From: a virus
Length of the DNA stretch: 50,790 nt
Reading direction: 5' to 3' (one strand)
Virus record (IMG/VR): IMGVR_UViG_3300029319_000084
Span: 1-50,790 of that record
Part shown: positions 44,261-50,790 of the stretch, piece by piece
Layout of the letters: every line of letters starts with the position of its first letter
Position numbering within the stretch: the first letter of the stretch is position 1
The notes under the pieces: generated by a model
What the model was told of the DNA's origin: nothing
Database searches by the model: none
The model's input: the letters and a program-made list of their open reading frames with translations, nothing else
Program-made: the position numbers and the translations under genes

Positions 44261-44799
44261 ACACCCTCTCAATCATTGATGCAATTGCTAATAAACAATA
44301 CAACGCTGCCGAAGAGGGCATGTCCTCTCTTCTTCAGTCTAAAGTTGGTGCTGCTTTGATTGCACGCAAGGACGAAGTGGCAGAAGCCTACGGCGATACC
44401 CTTGGTGAGCAGTCGGATTATGATACCTTCTTTAAGAAAGCCATGAAAAAGTTTGGCATTGAGTCGCCAGCCGATCTCAAGTCCGAAGAGGATAAAAAAG
44501 AATTCTTCAACTATGTTGATAAAAACTTCAAAGGCAAGAATGAAGAAGTCAACGAAGAAGAAGAAGACGATGATGATGACGAAGACGAAGAAGAAGAACT
44601 TGAGGAAGATGAAGAAGTTGACGAAGACATTGAACGTAGGCGACAGCACTTGGGAATGTTTGATGCCTCCGGCAACCCTCGTATGAGTCGTCAAGAGCGA
44701 GCAAGACTCAAGCGTGAAAAGTTGGCGATTAAGGCTCAAGACAAGCGGAAGCACGGATACGTTCCGAAAGCATCGGCAATGAAGAAACCACAAGGATAA
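44257..44799 (+). CDS. 67: gp67-like acidic prohead core protein
   Basis: The N-terminus (IDAIANKQYNAAEEGMSSLL, then ARKDEVAEAY) resembles T4 gp67, as does the long Glu/Asp run in the middle (residues about 90-126). T4 gp67 is 80 residues and ends in the acidic run. This protein is 180 residues. It has an inserted FFKKAMKKFGIESPADLKSE segment and a basic tail (RQERARLKREKLAIKAQDKRK). gp67 is an internal core protein of the prohead, cut by gp21 in T4. The contrast of acidic and basic halves could suit self-association in the core. Confidence 0.7.
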   Translation: MNTLSIIDAIANKQYNAAEEGMSSLLQSKVGAALIARKDEVAEAYGDTLGEQSDYDTFFKKAMKKFGIESPADLKSEEDKKEFFNYVDKNFKGKNEEVNEEEEDDDDDEDEEEELEEDEEVDEDIERRRQHLGMFDASGNPRMSRQERARLKREKLAIKAQDKRKHGYVPKASAMKKPQG

Positions 44800-44802
44800 A
44801 CC

Positions 44803-45456
44803 ATGTTACTGATTACAGAAGTCAACGATAATATTAATCTTATCACCGAAGAAGTGAACGGTGAGAAGCAATATCATATTGATGGCATCTTCATGCAGGC
44901 TGAACAAAAGAACCGCAACGGTCGTGTCTATCCTCAAAAAACTTTGATGAAAGAAGTTCAGCGATACAACAATGAATATGTCAAAACAAGTCGTGCGATG
45001 GGTGAACTCGGACACCCCGATGGACCCCAACTGAATCTTGAGAGAGTTTCACACTTAATCAAGGAACTTCGCGTTGATGGCAATGACATTTATGGTAAAG
45101 CAAAAATTCTTGATACTCCCTATGGCAAGATCGTTAAAGACTTGATCAAAGAGGGTGTGAAGATCGGTGTCTCCTCAAGAGGCATGGGTTCTTTGAAACA
45201 AGTCAATGGTGTGAATGAAGTTCAAGAGGACTTTAACCTTGCAGCCGTTGATATCGTCGCAGATCCTTCCGCTCCTGACGCATATGTTCAAGGGATCATG
45301 GAAGGAAAAGAGTGGGTGTGGGAAAACGGTATTCTCACCGCTCGTCGTATTGAATCACATAAGAAGCACATTGAGCGTGCTTCTAAACCACAACTTGAGG
45401 AAGCGAAGTTGTATGCGTTCGCGGATTTCCTCTCAAATCTAATCAAAGATAAATAA
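44803..45456 (+). CDS. 21: gp21 prohead core protease
   Basis: This 217-residue protein (212 in T4) is the serine protease that cuts prohead proteins after assembly. It has HIDGIFMQAEQKNRNGRVYP, the His motif GELGHPD (H71), and the Ser motif GVSSRGMGS (S124/S125). The LAAVDIVADPSAPDA block follows. This is the herpesvirus-type (S78) fold. The stop overlaps the late box of the scaffold gene. Confidence 0.96.
   Translation: MLLITEVNDNINLITEEVNGEKQYHIDGIFMQAEQKNRNGRVYPQKTLMKEVQRYNNEYVKTSRAMGELGHPDGPQLNLERVSHLIKELRVDGNDIYGKAKILDTPYGKIVKDLIKEGVKIGVSSRGMGSLKQVNGVNEVQEDFNLAAVDIVADPSAPDAYVQGIMEGKEWVWENGILTARRIESHKKHIERASKPQLEEAKLYAFADFLSNLIKDK
45448..45455 (+). promoter_or_regulatory. Late-type box (GATAAATA) for scaffold and capsid genes
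   Basis: The box overlaps the gp21 stop codon. The predicted +1 near 45461 gives a 15-base leader with TAGGAG ahead of the gp22 ATG at 45476. It may also serve gp23, which has no visible box directly upstream. Confidence 0.6.
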
Positions 45457-45475
45457 AGGGAGATAGGAGTCAAAT

Positions 45476-46654
45476 ATGAGTCTCAAAAACGCTTTAGAAA
45501 CCGCGAAGGAAATTCTTGAAATGGAATCCATGACAATGGGTGTTGAAGCCGAAATGGATAAGAAATCAGTTAAGAAAAAGAAAGCAGGTGGAACCGACAC
45601 CGAAGTCGCTGCTGATGCAGATGGCAAAGGTGAAAAGACCGCTGATGGTGTGACTCCAAAGGTCGCCGAACCAACAGGTAAGTCTGTTCCCACGCCCGAC
45701 ATGAAACCCTCGGCTGCTAAGTCTGAGGTTGTTGACGATCTTGACAAGATGGACAAGTCCGAAGAGGAAATGTATGGCTCTGAAGAAGAGATGTATGGCT
45801 CTGAGGAAGAAATGTACGGTTCCGAAGAGGAATACATGTCCAAGCCAGAGGAAGAGATGCACGACGAGGAAGAGGAGTCTGCTGAATTCAAAAAGCAAAT
45901 GAAGAAATTAAAGATGAAAGAACATCTTGGAACTCTTTTCTCTGGTGAAGAACTTTCAGAAGAATTTAAAGACAAAGCATCCACAGTTTTTGAAGCGGCT
46001 GTTGACATGCGAGTTGAAGAAATTCGTAGTGAACTTTCCGAAGAGTTTGAATCAACTCTTGAAGAGGAAAAGGAAGCACTCGCAACTAAACTTGACGAAT
46101 ATCTCACATATGTCGTTGAAAACTGGATGAAGGAAAATCAAGTCGCCATTGACTCTGGCATCAAAACTGATATCTCAGAATCCTTCATGGTCGGACTCAA
46201 GGCTCTCTTTGAAGAGCATTATGTCACCATGCCAGATGCCAAATATGATCTTGTTGAAGGTTTGAACAATAAGATTGACGAAGTTGAAGCAAAACTCAAC
46301 GAATCAATTGAAAAGAATATTGAACTTTCCAAAGGTCTGGTCAAAGCACAGTGTGAAGCCCTCTACGAATCCACATCTAGAGACATGACTTCCACTGATG
46401 AAGAGAAGTTCCGATCAATGGTTGAAGCAATTGACTTCAATTCTATTGATGACTTCCAAGAAAAACTCAGCACTCTCAAGGAAAACTTCTTTGATAGTGA
46501 AGAAACTGTTGTAACCCCTCTCGTTGAGGAGTTCGCCACTGATGAGGACGTTGCCGAAAAAGAACAAACTCTGGATCTCTCGCCCTCTATGACTGCTTAC
46601 ACAAATATGCTTAAAAAAGTAAACAACTCTGCCAAGCAGAATAATCAAGCATAA
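45476..46654 (+). CDS. 22: gp22 prohead scaffold protein
   Basis: This 392-residue protein is longer than T4 gp22 (269). The N-terminal part holds Lys- and Glu-rich segments and an acidic heptapeptide repeat. The C-terminal two thirds are helical: EEFKDKASTVFEAAVDMRVEEIRSELSEEFES, then LDEYLTYVVENWMKENQVAIDSGIKTDISESFMVGLKALFEEHYV, which are typical gp22 blocks. It is the internal scaffold, degraded by gp21. It precedes the capsid gene with a 26-base gap. Confidence 0.93.
   Translation: MSLKNALETAKEILEMESMTMGVEAEMDKKSVKKKKAGGTDTEVAADADGKGEKTADGVTPKVAEPTGKSVPTPDMKPSAAKSEVVDDLDKMDKSEEEMYGSEEEMYGSEEEMYGSEEEYMSKPEEEMHDEEEESAEFKKQMKKLKMKEHLGTLFSGEELSEEFKDKASTVFEAAVDMRVEEIRSELSEEFESTLEEEKEALATKLDEYLTYVVENWMKENQVAIDSGIKTDISESFMVGLKALFEEHYVTMPDAKYDLVEGLNNKIDEVEAKLNESIEKNIELSKGLVKAQCEALYESTSRDMTSTDEEKFRSMVEAIDFNSIDDFQEKLSTLKENFFDSEETVVTPLVEEFATDEDVAEKEQTLDLSPSMTAYTNMLKKVNNSAKQNNQA
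45758..45838 (+). repeat. 21-base tandem repeat in gp22 (EEMYGSE)
   Basis: Three full 21-base copies (45758-45778, 45779-45799, 45800-45820) and a partial fourth code for the repeated heptapeptide SEEEMYG. Third-base changes between copies show that it is not a very recent duplication. The unit is acidic, with one Tyr and one Met per repeat. Confidence 0.9.
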
Positions 46655-46680
46655 TCCATCTAAGAAGGAGAAATTTTCAA

Positions 46681-48126
46681 ATGGATAATTTACTCGTAGA
46701 AAATTTGAAGGAAAAGTGGGAACCAGTCCTCAACTGTGAGGGTATGACCCCTATCCAAGACGATTATCGTCGTAACGTGACGGCAATCTTGCTTGAGAAC
46801 CAAGAGAAGGCTCTTCGTGAAGAAGCCAACGTCGCCCCTGTCCCAACGAGCGGTGAGTTCTCAAACACAAACGGTGCGTTCAACGCGGTCGCTGCGTTTG
46901 ACCCCGTTCTCATCTCGCTCGTTCGTCGTTCCATGCCTAACTTGATTGCATACGACATCTGTGGTGTCCAGCCTATGTCTGGTCCCACTGGTCTGATCTT
47001 TGCGATGAAGTCCAAGTTTACCAATAAGTCTGGTGCAGAAGCCCTGTTTAACGAAGCACCTACCGAATTCTCCGGTACATCCGGTGGCGGTGGCACTGCT
47101 GGCGGTGTTGGTTTCCCATCATTCGGTGGCACAGGCGACCCCTTGGGTAACAAGAATGGTGCTGGTGTCTCCGGTGGTTTCAAGAACTCCCCCGAAGATA
47201 CCGATCTGTCTGACTTTATGAAGCCCGGTGCTACTACCGCTGAACTTGAAACCAGCACATTCAACGAAATGGCATTCGTCATTGACCGTACATCCGTGGT
47301 TGCCAAGACCCGTGCGCTCAAGGCTGAATACACTTCGGAACTTGCTCAGGATCTCAAGGCTGTTCACGGTCTGGATGCTGAGGTTGAGTTGGCTAACATT
47401 CTCTCGGCTGAAATTCTTGCTGAAATCAACCGTGAAGTTGTTCGCTCTGTCTACACCAATGCTAAACTTGGCTGTCAACAAGGAGACCTGTTCTTCAAAT
47501 CAAACGCTGGTTTCTCTGGTGGTTCTGGTGAGCCTACTAACATGGGTGGTATCTACGACCTTGAGCAAGACTCTGATGGTCGTTGGTCTGCTGAGAAGTT
47601 CCGTGGCTTGATGTTCCAAATTGAGCGTGAAGCCAACGTGATTGCTAAAGAAACTCGTCGTGGTAAGGGTAACTTTATTCTCTGCACCTCCGACGTTGCT
47701 TCGGCACTCGCTATGTCTGGCTTCTTAAGCCTGACCCCAACCCCTGACATTAACCTTACCGTTGATGACACAGGTAATACCTTTGCCGGAACTTTGAACG
47801 GTCGTATCAAGGTCTACATTGATCCATACTCCGTGTCGGGTGCTGATTACTGTGTCGTTGGATACAGAGGCTCCAGCCCATACGATGCTGGTATGTTCTA
47901 CTGCCCATACGTCCCGCTGCAAATGGTTCGTGCAGTTGACGAAAGCACCTTCCAGCCCAAGATCGGCTTCAAGACTCGTTACGGTCTTGTGAACAACCCG
48001 TTCGTGTCTGGCAACGGTGTCGGTTCTACTGTTGATAAGAGCGACCCACACAGCAATGCTGCTATTCGCTCTAACCAATACTACAGAATCTTCCGTATTG
48101 CTAACCTTCACGGTAACAACGCCTAA
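46681..48126 (+). CDS. 23: gp23 major capsid protein
   Basis: This 481-residue protein (521 in T4) has gp23 signatures: WEPVLNCEG, FDPVLISLVRRSMPNLIAYDICGVQPMSGPTGLIFAMKSKF, the KTRALKAEYTSELAQDLKAVHGLDAEVELANILSAEILAEINREVV helix region, and SPYDAGMFYCPYVPLQMVRAVDESTFQPKIGFKTRYGL near the end. A gp21 cut site is likely near residues 45-48 (LREE before ANVAP), consistent with loss of an N-terminal scaffold-binding segment, but this is inference. No gp24 vertex gene is visible, as in marine relatives. A Shine-Dalgarno sequence, AAGGAG, precedes it. Confidence 0.98.
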   Translation: MDNLLVENLKEKWEPVLNCEGMTPIQDDYRRNVTAILLENQEKALREEANVAPVPTSGEFSNTNGAFNAVAAFDPVLISLVRRSMPNLIAYDICGVQPMSGPTGLIFAMKSKFTNKSGAEALFNEAPTEFSGTSGGGGTAGGVGFPSFGGTGDPLGNKNGAGVSGGFKNSPEDTDLSDFMKPGATTAELETSTFNEMAFVIDRTSVVAKTRALKAEYTSELAQDLKAVHGLDAEVELANILSAEILAEINREVVRSVYTNAKLGCQQGDLFFKSNAGFSGGSGEPTNMGGIYDLEQDSDGRWSAEKFRGLMFQIEREANVIAKETRRGKGNFILCTSDVASALAMSGFLSLTPTPDINLTVDDTGNTFAGTLNGRIKVYIDPYSVSGADYCVVGYRGSSPYDAGMFYCPYVPLQMVRAVDESTFQPKIGFKTRYGLVNNPFVSGNGVGSTVDKSDPHSNAAIRSNQYYRIFRIANLHGNNA

Positions 48127-48150
48127 GTTTTAGGTAAAAATTAAATACGC

Positions 48151-48183
48151 AGATAGGGGAGCCGAAAGGCTCCCTTATCTTTT
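48151..48183 (+). terminator. Terminator after the major capsid gene
   Basis: A 13-bp stem (one G-T pair) with a GAAA loop at 48164-48167 is followed by TTT. It would separate the abundant capsid message from the gp3-like gene, whose late box follows within 5 bases. Confidence 0.88.
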
Positions 48184-48186
48184 ACA

Positions 48187-48194
48187 CCTAAATA
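48187..48194 (+). promoter_or_regulatory. Late-type box (CCTAAATA) for the gp3-like gene
   Basis: The box continues as TAAATAATAA to 48198. The predicted +1 is 48200, the A of the ATG, and no Shine-Dalgarno sequence lies between the terminator and the ATG. Confidence 0.6.
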
Positions 48195-48199
48195 ATAAG

Positions 48200-48829
48200 A
48201 TGACAGATCCAAATAATCCTTTTATTGGTATTCCGCCTCCGATCTCAGCATCAGGAATATCATCAGATTCAATTTTAAATGATGGAAATCAACTGCCATC
48301 TGTTACTTCCGGTGCGCAAATCGGAAAACCACCCGGACCTGTGAGTAGGCAACCGACAAATGTAAACTATCTGTATCAGACATTTTTTCGTTTTCAAATT
48401 CACCGTTTGCCCAAAATGGAATATTTTATTCAGAGGGTAAACTTGCCCGGTTTCGGGTCGGATCAAGCCTTAGAACAACCGACTCGTTTCGTTGCGGCTA
48501 AACATCCCACTGCAAGACCACGCTTTGATAATCTTACCATGACCTTTCTTGTAAATGAAAGCATGGAAAACTGGCGTGAGATTTATGATTGGATGAAAAC
48601 AATTTACCTAGTCAAAGATCACGATGATTATAACGAAAAGATTTCTAATCATTTTTCTGATGGCACACTTCATATTTTGAATAGTGCGATGAATCCGAAG
48701 TTAGAGATCAAATTTAGAAATCTACTTCCCGTCAGCATGACTGGATTTGAGTTTGATTCATCTGTGACCGACTTGGTTCCATTCACTTCAGAAATCACCT
48801 TTGCCTACGATTATTACGAATTCGTCTGA
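48200..48829 (+). CDS. Tail-tube-fold protein, possibly gp3 tail completion
   Basis: The N-terminal 55 residues of this 209-residue protein are Pro/Ser/Gly-rich. Residues 60-209 look like the gp19 tube fold: FFRFQIHRLPKMEYFIQRVNLPGF, RFDNLTMTFLVNESMENWREIYDWMKTI, and a final EITFAYDYYEF strand. In marine T4-like genomes, as I recall them, the gene between 23 and uvsY is annotated gp3, the tail completion and sheath stabiliser. By eye the fold is tube-like, so a tube-baseplate role is an alternative. The ATG coincides with the predicted late +1, and no Shine-Dalgarno sequence or alternative ATG precedes the conserved region. Confidence 0.65.
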   Translation: MTDPNNPFIGIPPPISASGISSDSILNDGNQLPSVTSGAQIGKPPGPVSRQPTNVNYLYQTFFRFQIHRLPKMEYFIQRVNLPGFGSDQALEQPTRFVAAKHPTARPRFDNLTMTFLVNESMENWREIYDWMKTIYLVKDHDDYNEKISNHFSDGTLHILNSAMNPKLEIKFRNLLPVSMTGFEFDSSVTDLVPFTSEITFAYDYYEFV

Positions 48830-48836
48830 TTTCCTC

Positions 48837-48864
48837 TTGACACGCCCTCTGGGACTCTTATAAT
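48837..48864 (+). promoter_or_regulatory. Early sigma70-like promoter for uvsY
   Basis: TTGACA at 48837-48842 and TATAAT at 48859-48864 match the consensus, again with a 16-base spacer. The -35 box starts 8 bases after the gp3-like stop. The predicted +1 near 48871 gives a leader of about 30 bases containing AAAAAGGA before the ATG at 48901. Confidence 0.85.
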
Positions 48865-48900
48865 CCGAGTGTCAACGAGAAAAAAGGATAAAGATTAATT

Positions 48901-49335
48901 ATGGAACTACATGAACTTAGAGTATTAGTAGAGCAAGATAGCAAGATTGACGATACTCAACTTGATACGGAATCACTGAGACTCCCTGCACTACACAACA
49001 AATATCTTAACTTTTATCACGACGCTAAACTTCGTTATGAAAAAGCGACGAATGAATACAATCGTCTGTATCGGCTCAAGTGGGAATATTATACAGGTAA
49101 GATTGATCAAAAAACACTTGACGAAAAGGGATGGGAGCCTTTTCAGCACAATATTCTCAAGCAGGACATTCCTATCTTTATGAATAGTGACGAAGACCTG
49201 TGCAAAAGAAAAGAAGTGATTACCTACATCAAGTCTATCGTGGAATATCTTGAAGATGTCGTGAAAGAGATTACCTTCCGGCACACGAAAATTAAGAACG
49301 CGATTGAATGGAGAAGATTCTTGTCGGGAGCATAA
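48901..49335 (+). CDS. uvsY: UvsY recombination mediator
   Basis: This 144-residue protein (137 in T4) matches UvsY, which loads the UvsX recombinase on gp32-coated ssDNA. Like T4 UvsY it starts with an LxxLxxLVEQDxxIDxTxLxxE helix. It has the charged helical middle (KYLNFYHDAKLRYEKATNEYNRLYRLKWEYYTGK) and the C-terminal EITFRHTKIKNAIEWRRFLSGA block. It is driven by a sigma70-like promoter and lies between late genes. This fits expression before the late stage, together with gp32 and the exonuclease. Confidence 0.92.
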   Translation: MELHELRVLVEQDSKIDDTQLDTESLRLPALHNKYLNFYHDAKLRYEKATNEYNRLYRLKWEYYTGKIDQKTLDEKGWEPFQHNILKQDIPIFMNSDEDLCKRKEVITYIKSIVEYLEDVVKEITFRHTKIKNAIEWRRFLSGA

Positions 49336-49338
49336 ATA
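49331..49338 (+). promoter_or_regulatory. Late-type box (CATAAATA) for uvsW
   Basis: The box overlaps the uvsY stop codon. The predicted +1 is 49344, one base before the ATG at 49345. A late promoter for uvsW agrees with T4, where uvsW is expressed late. A GGGAG at 49326-49330 lies 14 bases from the ATG, too far to be typical. Confidence 0.6.
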
Positions 49339-49344
49339 TAATGT

Positions 49345-50790
49345 ATGCCCGATTACACTATTGAGGACATTGATTCTTCTAATATCAAAGTCCGCTGTGA
49401 AAGACATCTTGCCAAGGAACTCTCTGACTTCTTTACCTTTAAAGTCCCCGGAAGAGAGTTTATGCCTGCGTATCGTGCAAAAAGATGGGATGGGCAGATC
49501 AAACTCTACAATCTGTATTCTCAACGTATCTACGCAGGACTTGAAGCCTATATTCTCAAGTTTTGTGAGGATCGGAACTATACAGTAGAATTACCAAAAA
49601 GAAGTCCTCCACCAGCCTTCTCAGAAACCCACCTAGAATCGCTTCTGAGCAGTTTGAATATTTCTATTGGTGGGAAGGCGATTGATCCTCACAAGCACCA
49701 GAAAGAAGCCATCCTACACGGTATGAATACAAATCGTTGTTTGTTGTTATCACCGACAGGATCAGGTAAGTCTTTGATCATCTATACGCTCCTAAGACAC
49801 TATTTGAATCTGATCCCAAAGGAACAGAAAGTTTTAATTATCGTTCCGACTATCGGACTTGTTTCACAAATGTTCTCAGACATCTGCGACTACGCAGAAA
49901 AGGACAAAAGATGGAACCCAAGAGAACAGACGCATATGATGTATGCTGGAAAAGAAAAGAACACAAAGAAAAGAGTGGTCATTTCAACTTGGCAGTCGTT
50001 ACACAAACTACCACCAGAATACTTTCAGCAGTTTGGAACAGTCTTTGGCGACGAGGCACATTTATTCAAGTCAAAATCACTGACTTCAATTATGACCAAA
50101 CTCACCCGTTGCCCGTATCGTATCGCAACGACAGGAACTCTTGACGGTATGCTCACTCACAAGTTAGTGATTGAGGGTTTGTTTGGTCCGGCTAAAAAGA
50201 TTATCACAACTAAGAAGTTGATGGAAAAGAAGTTACTTACCAACTTGACTATTGACTGCTTGCTGCTAAAATATTCCGGTAGCGATAGACAGCGGATTAG
50301 AAGAACACCGTATCAAGATGAGATAGAATGGCTCATCACTGACGAAAGACGAAACAAGTTTATATGTGATTTAGCCTTGAAGACAAAAGGTAACACACTC
50401 ATACTGTTCCAGTTTGTGGAAAAGCACGGAAAGGTTCTAAACGAAATGCTTAAAGATTGTGGAAAACCTGTGTTCTATATTCACGGCGGAACTGACGTTG
50501 AGCAGCGTGAGGAAGCCCGTAAAGTTGCAGAAACAATTGACAACGGAATCATCCTTGCGTCCTACGGAACATTTTCCACTGGCGTGAACATCAAACGCCT
50601 AAATAATATTGTGTTCTCATCACCGTCAAAGAGTCGGGTCAGGGTGCTGCAAAGTATTGGAAGACAACTTAGAAAGTCTATTCACAAAAGCACCGCACGA
50701 CTCTACGACATATGTGATGACTTGTCGTGGAAAAAGTATCAGAATCACACTCTTCGTCATTTTATAGAACGTAAAAAGATTTACGACGCT
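49345..50790 (+). CDS. uvsW: UvsW helicase (incomplete at window end)
   Basis: The open frame runs 482 codons to the window edge with no stop. The protein is a superfamily 2 helicase of the UvsW type. The N-terminal domain (residues 1-90) includes REFMPAYRAKRWDGQIKLYN. Walker A (PTGSGKS) lies at about 137-143, DEAH at 236-239, a TGT(L) motif III near 263, and QSIGRQLR motif VI at 436-443. T4 UvsW unwinds R-loops and recombination intermediates and shifts replication away from origins late in infection. The start is ATG at 49345. An ATG at 49341 is in another frame and meets a stop after seven codons. Confidence 0.95.
   Translation, partial: MPDYTIEDIDSSNIKVRCERHLAKELSDFFTFKVPGREFMPAYRAKRWDGQIKLYNLYSQRIYAGLEAYILKFCEDRNYTVELPKRSPPPAFSETHLESLLSSLNISIGGKAIDPHKHQKEAILHGMNTNRCLLLSPTGSGKSLIIYTLLRHYLNLIPKEQKVLIIVPTIGLVSQMFSDICDYAEKDKRWNPREQTHMMYAGKEKNTKKRVVISTWQSLHKLPPEYFQQFGTVFGDEAHLFKSKSLTSIMTKLTRCPYRIATTGTLDGMLTHKLVIEGLFGPAKKIITTKKLMEKKLLTNLTIDCLLLKYSGSDRQRIRRTPYQDEIEWLITDERRNKFICDLALKTKGNTLILFQFVEKHGKVLNEMLKDCGKPVFYIHGGTDVEQREEARKVAETIDNGIILASYGTFSTGVNIKRLNNIVFSSPSKSRVRVLQSIGRQLRKSIHKSTARLYDICDDLSWKKYQNHTLRHFIERKKIYDA

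Noticed and set aside
45439-46107. Minus-strand Ser-rich open frame of 222 codons inside gp22
   Set aside because: It reflects the Glu-rich (GAA/GAG) codons of the scaffold gene read on the other strand. There is no supporting start signal.
46764-47333. Minus-strand open frame of 189 codons inside the major capsid gene
   Set aside because: It lies wholly within gp23, whose protein is strongly conserved. Its composition follows from gp23 codon use, and no promoter or Shine-Dalgarno sequence is seen.
49341-49364. ATG at 49341 as the uvsW start
   Set aside because: This frame ends after seven codons; the ATG four bases later opens the helicase frame.

Overview
The window is a contiguous piece of a contractile-tailed, T4-related phage genome. 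Nearly every gene with a recognisable family matches a T4 morphogenesis or recombination protein. The head/tail run 13-14-15-16-17-18-19-20-(67-like)-21-22-23, followed by a gp3/tube-like gene, uvsY and uvsW, resembles marine T4-like myoviruses (cyanophage or pelagiphage relatives) more than enteric T4. Also pointing that way are a gp32 without a zinc site, a gp5 without a lysozyme domain, a DUF4815-type giant baseplate protein, and no gp24 in the window. The DNA looks moderately AT-rich. No tRNA, photosynthesis gene or other host marker was seen, so the host is unknown.

Layout. 54-743 (+): PD-(D/E)XK exonuclease. 690-4135 (-): three unassigned late, probably virion, proteins, one extremely cysteine-rich. 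4178-5385 (+): gp33-like late co-activator and gp32 ssDNA-binding protein, closed by a strong terminator. 5437-10033 (-): gp4, an unassigned protein, a tube-fold protein, gp26 with a small out-of-frame partner (candidate -1 frameshift), and the tape measure. 10055-24477 (+): baseplate genes 48, 53, 27-like, 5, an unassigned gene, PAAR tip, a large unassigned protein, 25, 6, 7-like and 8. 24487-34606: two giant baseplate/fibre proteins. 34700-48126: neck, terminase, sheath, tube, portal, prohead core, protease, scaffold and capsid. 48200-48829: third tube-fold/gp3-like protein. 48901 to the window end: uvsY and an incomplete uvsW. No non-coding gap exceeds 300 bases; the largest is the 93-base gap at 34607-34699.

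Regulation visible in the sequence. Three DNA-metabolism genes (exonuclease, gp32, uvsY) have sigma70-like promoters, TTGACA-N16-TA(C/T)AAT, all with the same 16-base spacer. Morphogenesis genes instead carry a T4-late-type box, NNTA(A/C/G)ATA; I list thirteen. Both divergent junctions (4136-4177 and 10034-10054) hold two such boxes facing opposite ways in a near-palindrome. In five cases (gp4, the 194-aa tube-fold gene, gp25, the gp3-like gene, uvsW) T4 geometry puts the predicted +1 within 0-2 bases of the ATG, and no well-placed Shine-Dalgarno sequence is present. These transcripts may be leaderless. This, the frameshift site and the cysteine-rich protein are the observations I would check first.
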